Part shown: piece by piece, positions 56,496-64,000 of the stretch | Numbering within the stretch: the first letter of the stretch is position 1 | Layout of the letters: each line of letters opens with the position of its first letter | From: Frateuria soli | Lineage (GTDB): Bacteria > Pseudomonadota > Gammaproteobacteria > Xanthomonadales > Rhodanobacteraceae | Assembly (NCBI RefSeq): GCF_021117385.1 | Contig: NZ_CP088252.1 | Coordinates: forward strand, 2,542,001-2,606,000 | Direction: 5' to 3' | DNA: 64,000 bases | Notes under the pieces: generated by a model | What the model was told of the DNA's origin: nothing | Databases searched by the model: none | The model's input: the letters and a program-made list of their open reading frames with translations, nothing else | Program-made: the position numbers and the translations under genes

Positions 56496-59400
56496 CTAGA
56501 ACTTGTACGTCAGGCCCATGTAAACAATGCGACCGGCGTAGCCGTTGGAGTAGAAGCGGGCCTTGGTGTCGTTGCCCAGGTGCGAGCGCGACTCCTCCTT
56601 GGTCAGGTTCAGCACCGACGCGGTCACGCTGAACGCCTTGGTGATGTTGTAGGCCGCGTTCAGGTCGATCTGCTGGTAGGGCTCCCGGTAGACGTTCAGG
56701 CCGTTGACCAGGCCGTCCACCACCTCGCCGCGCCGGTTGTACGAGGCGCGCGCGAGGAACCGCTCGGTCTCGTAGAACACGGTGAAATTGGCCTGGTTCT
56801 TCGCGCTGCCGACCAGCGGCGACTTGCCGATCTCGGTGCCGTCCTCGAGCGTGATCGCCGCCTCGTTGGTCTTGTTGTAGGTGTAGTTCGCCTGGAAGCC
56901 GAGGCCGAAATCGAGCGTGTGCTGGGCGTACAGCTCGACGCCCTCGGAGACGCCGTCGCGGCCGCCTGCGGTGGTGGAGTAGTTCTGCACCGTCACGCTC
57001 TGGCCGCCGACGTCCATCGACACGTCCTGCACCACCGGCACCGAGAAGTTGCTGACGTCCTTGCGGAACACGCCCATGCCCAGCACCGAGCCGGGATGGA
57101 AATACCACTCCAGGCCGATGTCGTACTGGGTGGCCTTGTACGGCTCAAGGTTCTTGTTGCTGCCCGCGCCGTACCAGCCCACCTCGTCGCCGCCGCCGAT
57201 CAGGCGACGGTCGTTGACGTATTCCTGGCTGTAGTACTGCAGGCCGCCGGGGGCGGCGATGTCGTTGTAGCTCGGACGCGAGATCACCTTGGAGGCGGCG
57301 CCGCGCAACACCAGGTCGTCGGTCAGGTCGTAGGCGACGTTGAAGCTCGGCAGCACGTCGGTGTAGGTGCGGTCGAGCGAGCTGACCACGAACGAGGAGA
57401 CATGCCCGGTGGCCGGGTTGGTCTGGCTGTCCGGCAGCGTGGTGAAGCCGCTGACGCAGCCGGAGCCCGCGGGCGCGCCGGCCGCCGGCAGGTTGCCGGT
57501 CTGGCAGGGCGCCGGGTTGCCGTCGGGGCCGTCGAAGAAATAGTCGTTGTAGTAATCGACCTGGTCGGTCGAATCGGCGTGTTGCCGGGTACGCGCCAGG
57601 CGCACGCCGACGTTGCCGCGCAGGCGCTCGGTCTTGAAGTTGAGTTGCACGTACCCCGAGTAGATCTTCTCGCCGACGTTGTAGATGAAGTTGTCCTCGT
57701 TGCGGGTGTGCATCCCCCCGTAGGTCTGGTTGAGGTAGGCGACGTAGGCCGGGTAGTTGATCGCCGGGAAGGAACTGGCGTTGATGCCGCCGGCGAGGTT
57801 GCCGAGCGGCTGGCCGTACAGGAACTGCGGCTGGAACACCGAGGCGTTGGGATCGCAGCCGTTCTGGAAGCGGTTGTCGTAATCGGCCGGATCGGCGCCC
57901 TGGCAGACCCAGTAGTTGTTGCCGGTGCTGCGGTGGGTGCCGCCGTTGCGGTACTTCGCGCCGAACTGCAGCGAATCGAACCAGTCGCCGTAGACGTGCC
58001 AGGTGAAGTCGGCCTGGGCGTATTTCTGTTTGGTCTCGTTGCGGGTCCATGAGGAGCCGGTCGAGCCGAGGTCGACTTCGCCGATGCCGTTCCGGAGGTT
58101 CGCCATCAACTCGGGCGAGAACATCATCGTCGGCGTGCCGGCCAGGCTCCAGGCGCTCATGTAGTTGCCCAGGTCGTAGTCGCCGCTCGCGTTCTGGCGG
58201 CGCGGCTTGATCGGCACCGAGATCTGCAACTCGGGGCCGCCGCTGGCCCAGGTGCGGCCGGCCTTGACGCTGGCATCTAACGATTCGCCGACCCACTCGG
58301 CGCCGATGTCCGCGGTCTGCGACAACGCGCTTTCGTGGTTGTAGCTGCCGGTGATCTGCGGAGTGGGGATGCTGCAATCGTCCGGGCCGAAGCCGCCGGT
58401 ATTGGTCAGCCCGCCCGCGGCGGCCTCGTCACCGCTGCAGTAGTACGCCTTGCCCGGATGCACCGAATAGGTGGCGCCGGTGACGATGGTTCCGCTGGGA
58501 TCGAAGGTCAGCCCGTCGAGCATGCGGCCGCCGGGCCAGTTGCCGTCGCCGGCATAGCGGGCCAGGTTCCACTCCGGGACCTTCAGCGTGTTGGTCTGGG
58601 AATCCTGCGACAGGTCGAAGCGGAAATAGTTGGCCGTCAGCGTCAGGTTGTCGACCGGGCGGAACTGCAGGGTCACCTGACCGCCCTTGCGCTCGCGGTT
58701 CTCGTTGGTGACGTTGAGGTTCACCGAGGTCGGCATCATGAAGTTGCAGTAATAGCCGCACTCGGTGGGCCAGCCATCCTGGAAGCCGCCGGTGTAGGGG
58801 TGGTTCTGGTCGTTGAAACCCGATTCGCCCCACCAGTAGGAGGTCATGCCCGAGGGCTTGCCGTTGACGTCGGTCGCCGGGTGGGCGTCGTAGTCGTCGC
58901 CGTACCACTGCCAGTTCTCGGTGCTCGCACCCATGGTGCGCGTGGTGCGCTTCTGGCTGGTGTAGCCGACCAGGAAGCCGAAGCGCTCGTCCTTGTCGTG
59001 CCAGGAGTACAGGCCGGAGAACTGTCCGTCCGTCTTCTTGGTGGTGTCGGCCCAGGTGCCTTCGGCGGAAACGAAGCCGGTGTTCGCCTCCATGTCCAGC
59101 GGGCGGCGCGTGTGCAGGATCACGGTGCCGCCGATGCCGCCTTCGTCGATGCGCGCTTCGGGCGTCTTGAACAGCTCGGCGCTGGACAGCATGTTCGACG
59201 GCAGCAGCGTGTAGTTGAACGAACGGGTCGGGTCGCCGTTGGATTCGGCGGTGGCGATGTAGTTGCCGTTCAATTCGGTCAGCGTGAGCTCGGACGACAG
59301 GCCGCGGACGCTGACGTTCTTGCCCTCGCCGCCATCGCGCGAAATGATCACGCCCGGCACGCGCTGCAGCGCGTCGGCCACGTTCTTGTCGGGGAACTTG

Positions 59401-59663
59401 CTGACGTCTTCGGCGGTGATGACCTCGACGATCGCGTTGGCTTCGCGCTTCTGGTCCAGGCTCTTCTCGATCGAGTAGCGGTAGCCGGTGACCTGGACCT
59501 TCGAGAGGGATACGGCATTGTCCGGCTGTGCCGGGCTGCCGGTGTCGGCCTGGTTCTGCTGCTGGGACTGGTTCTGCTGGTCCTGCGCCTGCGCGTTGCC
59601 GCAATAGAGCGCTGCCAGGACCGCCGCGGCCAACAACGTGACCGGCACGAATGGGCTTTTCAT
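56496..59663 (-). CDS. TonB-dependent outer-membrane receptor (probable manno-oligosaccharide uptake)
   Basis: 1055 residues with signal peptide (MKSPFVPVTLLAAAVLAALY, then CGNAQAQ), a Gln/Asn-rich N-terminal stretch (QDQQNQSQQQNQAD), the plug domain (VQVTGYRYSIEKSLDQKREA; FPDKNVADALQRVPGVIISR; GGIGGTVILHTRRPLD) and a long barrel that ends in aromatic MGLTYKF, as expected for BamA-dependent insertion. The plug type (TonB-dep-Xanth-Caul) is that of large sugar receptors of Xanthomonas and Caulobacter. Two LacI-type operators upstream match the mannosidase operators, so it probably imports mannose-containing oligosaccharides or glycopeptides. Followed by the halogenase-like gene. Confidence 0.94.
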   Translation of the reverse strand: MKSPFVPVTLLAAAVLAALYCGNAQAQDQQNQSQQQNQADTGSPAQPDNAVSLSKVQVTGYRYSIEKSLDQKREANAIVEVITAEDVSKFPDKNVADALQRVPGVIISRDGGEGKNVSVRGLSSELTLTELNGNYIATAESNGDPTRSFNYTLLPSNMLSSAELFKTPEARIDEGGIGGTVILHTRRPLDMEANTGFVSAEGTWADTTKKTDGQFSGLYSWHDKDERFGFLVGYTSQKRTTRTMGASTENWQWYGDDYDAHPATDVNGKPSGMTSYWWGESGFNDQNHPYTGGFQDGWPTECGYYCNFMMPTSVNLNVTNENRERKGGQVTLQFRPVDNLTLTANYFRFDLSQDSQTNTLKVPEWNLARYAGDGNWPGGRMLDGLTFDPSGTIVTGATYSVHPGKAYYCSGDEAAAGGLTNTGGFGPDDCSIPTPQITGSYNHESALSQTADIGAEWVGESLDASVKAGRTWASGGPELQISVPIKPRRQNASGDYDLGNYMSAWSLAGTPTMMFSPELMANLRNGIGEVDLGSTGSSWTRNETKQKYAQADFTWHVYGDWFDSLQFGAKYRNGGTHRSTGNNYWVCQGADPADYDNRFQNGCDPNASVFQPQFLYGQPLGNLAGGINASSFPAINYPAYVAYLNQTYGGMHTRNEDNFIYNVGEKIYSGYVQLNFKTERLRGNVGVRLARTRQHADSTDQVDYYNDYFFDGPDGNPAPCQTGNLPAAGAPAGSGCVSGFTTLPDSQTNPATGHVSSFVVSSLDRTYTDVLPSFNVAYDLTDDLVLRGAASKVISRPSYNDIAAPGGLQYYSQEYVNDRRLIGGGDEVGWYGAGSNKNLEPYKATQYDIGLEWYFHPGSVLGMGVFRKDVSNFSVPVVQDVSMDVGGQSVTVQNYSTTAGGRDGVSEGVELYAQHTLDFGLGFQANYTYNKTNEAAITLEDGTEIGKSPLVGSAKNQANFTVFYETERFLARASYNRRGEVVDGLVNGLNVYREPYQQIDLNAAYNITKAFSVTASVLNLTKEESRSHLGNDTKARFYSNGYAGRIVYMGLTYKF

Positions 59664-59680
59664 GGTTCCCCTCCCGAGAG

Positions 59681-59700
59681 AATTTGGATCGTTACAAATT
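59681..59700. promoter_or_regulatory. LacI-type operator proximal to the TonB receptor gene
   Basis: AATTTGGATCGTTACAAATT, 17 bases before the receptor start codon. Over the 16-base core it differs from the GH92/LacI operators at one base (A for C). Confidence 0.85.
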
Positions 59701-59765
59701 CAGAGCAAACCGCTTCCCATGCGCTCGATCCGGACCCGCCTGCGAGAGCCACCATCGGCTCGGCG

Positions 59766-59783
59766 GTTTAGATCGATCTAAAC
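59766..59783. promoter_or_regulatory. Second, perfect LacI-type operator upstream of the TonB receptor gene
   Basis: GTTTAGATCGATCTAAAC, an 18-bp perfect palindrome centred on CG, 85 bases upstream of the proximal site (centre to centre, about eight helical turns). It matches the site in front of the CutC operon except at one base of its 16-base core. The 59664-60077 gap otherwise contains no gene that I can support. Confidence 0.85.
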
Positions 59784-60018
59784 CTAGTACGTCCAAACAT
59801 ATCCCAATTGCCCGGCGATGTAATGCTGCGTGACAGCAAGGCGTTTGCCATGGTCCAGGCAGCCGTGCAGCCGCCCGTTGGGCGACGTCGACAACGCCTG
59901 CGAACCGTGCAGGCCAGGAACGAGGCCGCGCCGACTATCCATGAAGCCGGTGCGTTCCTCCCACCCTGGAAGCGAGACGCTTCGTGCGCCCGCGCTTCTT
60001 TACCGCTCCGTCAGGAGA

Positions 60019-60067
60019 GGTGCCCGGGTGAGGAGGGAGCCCGACCAGCCCGGGCCCACCCGGCACC
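60019..60067 (-). terminator. Possible terminator hairpin after fadE
   Basis: GGTGCCCGGGTG (60019-60030) pairs with CACCCGGCACC (60057-60067) with one bulge. It is 11 bases past the fadE stop but lacks a clear T-run, so termination is uncertain. Confidence 0.35.
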
Positions 60068-60077
60068 GTCCCGATCG

Positions 60078-62549
60078 TCAGGCCACCGCGACCGTGCGTG
60101 GCTGCTTGTCCGCTCGGGTCACCGCAGCACCCAGCTCGGATGGGTCGAAATCGTCCACCGAGATGAACTCGAACACGCCATCGCGCACGCGCTTGAGCAA
60201 CGCGGCCTCGGCCTCGGTGAGCACGCCCTCGCGCACCGCTTCGACCAACTGGCCCTCATAGTCGTGCGCCTGCAGCTGGCCGGCCTTCAGCGCCTTGCCG
60301 AATTTGCGCTCGACCGGCTCGGCCGCGATCACGTCGGGCAGCAGCGCGTTCATGCGGCCGATGGTGTTGTTCGGCGTGGGCGTGAGGTACACCCAGTCGA
60401 CCAGCCGGTCGCGCGCCTCGCCCGGCGCGGTGAGGATGGCGGCCACGCGGCGCCCGAGTCGATCCGACGGCGGCACTTCGCGACGGCCGAACGGGAACAC
60501 CAGCACGCGCAGCAGGAAGCCCACCGGCTTGACCGGGAAGTTGCGGATCGCCCCGTCCAGGGCCATCTGCGTGCGCCACATGCACTCGTGGAACGCCCAG
60601 GCGAGCAGCGGCCGATCCGCTTCCGGACGGCCGGTGTCCTCGTAGCGCTTGAGCATGGCGCTGGCGACGTAGAGGTAGGACAGCACGTCGCCCAGCCGCG
60701 CCGAGAGCTTTTCCTTGAACTTCAGCTTGCCGCCGAGCACGCCCATGAAGACGTCGGCGCACAGCGCGAGCGCCGCCGAGTAGCGGTCGAGCTTGCGGTA
60801 GAAGCGGCGCGTGTAGGCATCGCCCGCGCTCTGTCCGATCGAGGCGCCGGTGATGCCCAGCACGAAGCTGCGCACGGCATTGGAGATGCCGAAGCCGACG
60901 TGGCCGAACAGCAGCCGGTCGAAGGTGCGCAGCTTCTCGCCGTAGTCATTGATGGCCAGCGCCTGCATTTCCTTCAGCACGTAGGGATGGCAGCGGATCG
61001 CGCCCTGGCCGAAGATCATCAGGCTGCGCGTCATGATGTTCGCGCCTTCCACGGTGATCGCGATCGGCACACTCTCCCAGCCGCGCGCGGCGTAGTTCTT
61101 GGGACCCAGCTGCACCGCCTTGCCGCCGTGCACGTCCATCGTGTCGCTGGCGACCTGACGGGCCCATTCGGTGGCGTGGTACTTGGCGATGGCCGAGGTC
61201 ACCGCGGGCTTCTCGCCGCGGTCGACCGCCGCGGCGGTGGCGCGCGAGAGCGCCGCGGTGGCGTAGGTCAGGCCACCGATGCGCGCCAGCGCTTCCTCCA
61301 CGCCCTCGAAACGCGCGATCGCCAGGCCGAACTGCTTGCGCATGCGCGCGTAGGCGCCGGTCGCCGCGGCCGAGGCGCGCATCGCGCCGGTGGCGTTGGA
61401 CGGCAGCGAGATGGCGCGGCCGACCGACAGCACCTCCACCAGCATGCGCCAGCCGTGGCCGGCCATCTGCGGCCCGCCGATGATGGTCGACAGCGGCGCG
61501 AACACGTCCTTGCCGCGCACCGGGCCGTTCTGGAACGGGATGTTGAGCGGGAAGTGGCGGCGGCCGGCCTCCAGGCCCGGGGTCGTATGCGGCAGCAGCG
61601 CCAGCGTGATGCCCAGGTCCTCGGTCGGCCCCAGCAGGTGCTCGGGGTCGTACATGCGGAAGGCCAGGCCGATCACCGTGGCGATCGGCGCCAGCGTGAT
61701 GTAGCGCTTGTCGAAGTTGAGCTTGATGCCCAGCGTCTCGACGCCGTCGACCACCTGTTTGCAGACGATGCCGTAGTCGGGAATCGAGGTGGCGTCGGAG
61801 CCCGCGTACGGGCCGGTCAGGGCGAAACAGGGGATTTCCTCGCCGACGGCCAGGCGCGGGAGGTAATGGTTCTTCTGTTCCTCGGTGCCGTAGTGCAGCA
61901 GCAGTTCGGCCGGGCCGAGCGAGTTGGGCACGGCCACCGTGGAGGACACCGTCGCCGAGGCCGTCGACAGTTTCTGCAGCACCGCCGAATGCGCCAGCGC
62001 GGAGAACTGCAGGCCACCGTACTGCTTGGGGATGATCATGCCGAAGAACTTGTTCTTCTTGATGAACGCCCAGACCTCCGGCGGCAGGTCGGCCAGCTCG
62101 TGGGTGATCTGCCAGTCGTCGATCATCGCGCAGAGCTGCTCGACCGGACCGTCAAGGAAGGCCTGCTCCTCGGTGCTGAGCTCGGGCCTGGGCTGCTTGA
62201 GTAGTTGCTTCCAGTCCGGCATGCCGGAGAACAGCTCGCCCTCGAAACCGACCGTGCCGGCCTCCAGCGCGGTCTGCTCGGTGGCCGAGAGCGTGGGCGT
62301 GGCGCGGGCGAACATCTTCAGCAGGGGCGCGCTGATCTTGCGGCGGCGAAAGGCCGGCATCAGCAGCGGCACGGCGATCAGCAGCTCGATGACCAGCAGC
62401 ACGATCATCGTCACCCAGGCGCCGGTCAGCACGCCCACCACCAGGGTGGCGGCCACCGTGGCAATCGCCCAGGTGCGCAGGCTGGTGCGGTGGTAGGCAC
62501 AGGCGCCGGACGCCACGATCGCGGCCAGCAGGGTCAGGAACACGGACAT
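60078..62549 (-). CDS. fadE: Acyl-CoA dehydrogenase FadE
   Basis: First step of fatty-acid beta-oxidation. 823 residues, as expected for the large membrane-associated FadE type (E. coli 814). Two N-terminal hydrophobic segments (MSVFLTLLAAIVASGACAYH; ATVAATLVVGVLTGAWVTMI), then the acyl-CoA dehydrogenase core (FGMIIPKQYGGLQFSALAHS, VPNSLGPAELLLHYGTEEQK, CFALTGPYAGSDATSI) and the extra C-terminal domain of this group. Start ATG 62549 lies one base after the hydrolase stop codon (TGACATG), so the two are coupled. Expected to be controlled by the TetR-type site upstream of the hydrolase. Confidence 0.96.
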   Translation of the reverse strand: MSVFLTLLAAIVASGACAYHRTSLRTWAIATVAATLVVGVLTGAWVTMIVLLVIELLIAVPLLMPAFRRRKISAPLLKMFARATPTLSATEQTALEAGTVGFEGELFSGMPDWKQLLKQPRPELSTEEQAFLDGPVEQLCAMIDDWQITHELADLPPEVWAFIKKNKFFGMIIPKQYGGLQFSALAHSAVLQKLSTASATVSSTVAVPNSLGPAELLLHYGTEEQKNHYLPRLAVGEEIPCFALTGPYAGSDATSIPDYGIVCKQVVDGVETLGIKLNFDKRYITLAPIATVIGLAFRMYDPEHLLGPTEDLGITLALLPHTTPGLEAGRRHFPLNIPFQNGPVRGKDVFAPLSTIIGGPQMAGHGWRMLVEVLSVGRAISLPSNATGAMRASAAATGAYARMRKQFGLAIARFEGVEEALARIGGLTYATAALSRATAAAVDRGEKPAVTSAIAKYHATEWARQVASDTMDVHGGKAVQLGPKNYAARGWESVPIAITVEGANIMTRSLMIFGQGAIRCHPYVLKEMQALAINDYGEKLRTFDRLLFGHVGFGISNAVRSFVLGITGASIGQSAGDAYTRRFYRKLDRYSAALALCADVFMGVLGGKLKFKEKLSARLGDVLSYLYVASAMLKRYEDTGRPEADRPLLAWAFHECMWRTQMALDGAIRNFPVKPVGFLLRVLVFPFGRREVPPSDRLGRRVAAILTAPGEARDRLVDWVYLTPTPNNTIGRMNALLPDVIAAEPVERKFGKALKAGQLQAHDYEGQLVEAVREGVLTEAEAALLKRVRDGVFEFISVDDFDPSELGAAVTRADKQPRTVAVA

Positions 62550-62550
62550 G

Positions 62551-63435
62551 TCAATGCACCTCTTGCGGAATGACCGGGCGGCGGACAGGGCCGTCCGGGA
62601 AAACATCCTGGATGAACGCGGCGATTTCACGCGTAAATGCGTCGTTGGCGTCACCAGCGAGCATGTGCGTGGCGCCGGCAACCTCTACGTGGCGTGCGTG
62701 CGGCACCAGCTTGAGGAACTCGGCCACGGTATCGCGCGAGACCACGTCGCTGCGAGCGCCGGAAAGCAGCAGGACCGGCACGTCCACGCGCCCGGCTGCC
62801 GCCAGCAGGCGCGGCTGGTGGCGTTCGCTCTCGCTCACCACGCCGGCGAGCAGCGCCGGGTCCCAATGCCAGCGCAGGCGGCCGTCGGCGCCCTGGCGCA
62901 GCAGCGGCCTGAGCTGTTCCTCGCTTTTGCGCCCATGCCGCTGCGACAGGTAGGCGGCGACCTGTTCGGCGGCCTCGGCGTAATCGGCAAAACCGTCCGG
63001 ATGGGCCTGCATGAAAGCCAGGATGCGCTCGACGCCTGCCGTTTCCCAGCGTGGCGTGATGTCGACCAGAACGAGGGCGCGGAACGGCGCCGGGGCGGCC
63101 TCGCCCGCCAGCAACAGGCCCAGCAGGCCGCCCATCGACGCGCCGATCAGCACTGGCGGCTCGGGCTGTGCCAGCGCCAGCGCGCGAAGGTCGCCGGCGA
63201 ACTGATCCATGTGGTAGTCCCCGTCCGCGACGCGGTCGCTCTCGCCATGGCCGCGGCTGTCAAAGCTCACGCAGCGGTAGCCTCGGGCCGCCAGCGCCCC
63301 GGCGGCGCCGTTCCAGGCGCCGCGGGTCTGGCCGAAGCCGTGGGCGAACAGCAACGTCGGCGCGCCGCCGGCATTGCGTGTTTCCACCGCCAGGTCCAGG
63401 CCGTCGGCAACGCAAAAGCGGTCAGTTGATACCAT
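62551..63435 (-). CDS. Alpha/beta hydrolase, coupled to fadE
   Basis: 294 residues. Oxyanion-hole segment LLFAHGFGQTRGAW, RGHGESDRV, nucleophile elbow IGASMGGLLGLLL (Ser), Asp in LLLSGARSDVVS and His in VAGATHMLAGDAND. Fits esterase or thioesterase roles. Stop codon separated from fadE by one base. ATG 63435 lies within a palindromic operator and exactly at the transcription start expected from the promoter at 63443-63471, so the mRNA is predicted to be leaderless. The context suggests release or hydrolysis of acyl chains feeding FadE (inference). Confidence 0.92.
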   Translation of the reverse strand: MVSTDRFCVADGLDLAVETRNAGGAPTLLFAHGFGQTRGAWNGAAGALAARGYRCVSFDSRGHGESDRVADGDYHMDQFAGDLRALALAQPEPPVLIGASMGGLLGLLLAGEAAPAPFRALVLVDITPRWETAGVERILAFMQAHPDGFADYAEAAEQVAAYLSQRHGRKSEEQLRPLLRQGADGRLRWHWDPALLAGVVSESERHQPRLLAAAGRVDVPVLLLSGARSDVVSRDTVAEFLKLVPHARHVEVAGATHMLAGDANDAFTREIAAFIQDVFPDGPVRRPVIPQEVH

Positions 63436-63450
63436 ACGCAAGAGTATGGT
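63431..63450. promoter_or_regulatory. TetR-type operator overlapping promoter and start codon of the hydrolase gene
   Basis: ACCATAC-N6-GTATGGT: perfect 7-bp inverted repeats separated by six bases. It covers the -10 box and the start codon of the hydrolase gene, and lies about 180 bases before the divergent TetR gene, its probable binder. Confidence 0.75.
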
Positions 63451-63471
63451 TTGGCAACGGAGCGCGGTCAA
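63443..63471 (-). promoter_or_regulatory. Sigma-70 promoter of the hydrolase-fadE operon
   Basis: Read leftward: TTGACC (63466-63471), a 17-base spacer and CATACT (63443-63448). The start site seven bases downstream of the -10 box is the A of the hydrolase ATG (63435), giving a leaderless mRNA. Confidence 0.7.
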
Positions 63472-63500
63472 CTCCCTGCGTCCACGCCGCCTGGCTTCTG

Positions 63501-63571
63501 TCGGGGCCCGCTTGCGGGCGATGCCTTTCGCCAAGGTCGGGCAAGGCATCGCCCGCAAGCGGGCTCCTACG
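63501..63571. repeat. REP family A palindrome between hydrolase and TetR genes
   Basis: TCGGGGCCCGCTTGCGGGCG plus ATGCC on the left, GGCATCGCCCGCAAGCGGGC plus TCCTACG on the right, 19-base centre. Same unit as at 3683-3755 and 4745-4822. Confidence 0.88.
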
Positions 63572-63631
63572 AAAAGACGCCGCTGCCGCGTCCGCCTGTC
63601 GCCTGCCCTTCCACAGCGCTACCATGCGCGG

Positions 63632-64000
63632 ATGAACGCCAGCAGCAAGTCCGAACGTACCCGCCTGTCCGCCGAGAACTGGGAAGACGCCGCCCTGGAC
63701 CTGATCGCCGAGCAGGGTGTCGGTGCGCTGGCGGTGGAAGCCCTTGCACGCCGGCTCGGGGTGACCAAGGGCAGCTTCTACTGGCACTTCCGCACCCGGG
63801 AAGCGCTGCTGCAGGCGGCGCTGGAACGCTGGGAACAGTATGGCGAGCGCGAGGTGATCGCGCAGATCGAGGCCATTGCCGACCCGCGCGAGCGGCTCCC
63901 CGAACTGTTCCGCCGCGTCGCCCATGAACTGCGCCCGCACCGCGTCTATGCGGCGCTGCTCAAGGCGCTGGATCACCCACTGGTAGTGCCGGTGATGGCG
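63632..64000 (+). CDS. TetR family regulator (3' end outside window)
   Basis: The first 123 residues are in the window, with no stop before the edge. MNASSKSERTRLSAENWEDA begins the protein; the N-terminal helix-turn-helix is GVGALAVEALARRLGVTKGS followed by FYWHFRTREALLQAAL, a classic TetR pattern. The ligand domain is incomplete. Divergent from the hydrolase-fadE operon, whose promoter carries a TetR-like palindrome; likely a repressor that senses acyl-CoA or a fatty acid, but ligand assignment is inference. Confidence 0.9.
   Translation, partial: MNASSKSERTRLSAENWEDAALDLIAEQGVGALAVEALARRLGVTKGSFYWHFRTREALLQAALERWEQYGEREVIAQIEAIADPRERLPELFRRVAHELRPHRVYAALLKALDHPLVVPVMA

Overview
The window is very GC-rich, gene-dense DNA from a gammaproteobacterium, most probably order Xanthomonadales (Lysobacterales), family Rhodanobacteraceae (Dyella, Rhodanobacter, Luteibacter or Frateuria type). 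This rests on gene content: divergent rluD/bamD, sucCD next to pilSR, a SAM-I riboswitch in front of a metX-metB-homoserine dehydrogenase operon, TonB-receptor/halogenase pairs, glycosidase loci of the Xanthomonas N-glycan type, and several families of REP-like palindromes between genes. No rRNA, tRNA, insertion sequence, prophage or CRISPR array was seen, and the window looks chromosomal.

Layout. 1-6 kb: rluD (cut by the window edge), bamD, nadE carrying an in-frame repeat insertion, sucCD. 6-14 kb: pilS/pilR, then a leftward operon of sensor kinase, single-domain receiver and hybrid receiver-kinase-receiver. 14-23 kb: mannoside locus 1, with a secreted GH92 mannosidase divergent from a LacI regulator, sugar permease, PfkB kinase, mannose-isomerase-like enzyme and M1 peptidase. 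23-30 kb: a stand-alone LigD-type polymerase with Ku, YceI/cytochrome b561 genes, a glutaredoxin-like protein, L-serine dehydratase, a 5'-truncated cytochrome P460 gene and a YCII protein. 30-38 kb: mannoside locus 2, with CutC, GH2 beta-mannosidase, GH125 and a second GH92. 38-48 kb: APC permease, small DUF6582-like protein, methionine operon with riboswitch, 2OG-Fe dioxygenase/M24 pair, prfC, CPBP protease. 48-55 kb: giant hybrid kinase, CheR, CheB and REC-GGDEF. 55-60 kb: frameshifted tryptophan-halogenase-like gene and its TonB receptor. 60-64 kb: fadE, alpha/beta hydrolase and a divergent TetR regulator (cut by the window edge).

The main theme is a distributed system for alpha-mannan or N-glycan use. 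Five copies of one palindromic operator type (consensus TTTrGATCGwTCyAAA, central CG as expected for LacI proteins) lie in front of the GH92/LacI pair, the CutC-GH2-GH125-GH92 operon and the TonB receptor. They tie three loci spread over 43 kb into one predicted regulon: outer-membrane uptake, trimming by two GH92, one GH125 and one GH2 enzyme, uptake of mannose, isomerisation to fructose and phosphorylation to fructose-6-phosphate. An M1 peptidase in the same operon suggests glycopeptides as the natural substrate.

Other points of regulation: the SAM-I riboswitch has a visible alternative pairing next to the metX start, and the hydrolase-fadE operon has a strong promoter that would make a leaderless mRNA and is overlapped by a TetR-like palindrome. 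Most other long open frames in this sequence are antisense shadows caused by the GC content and are not listed.
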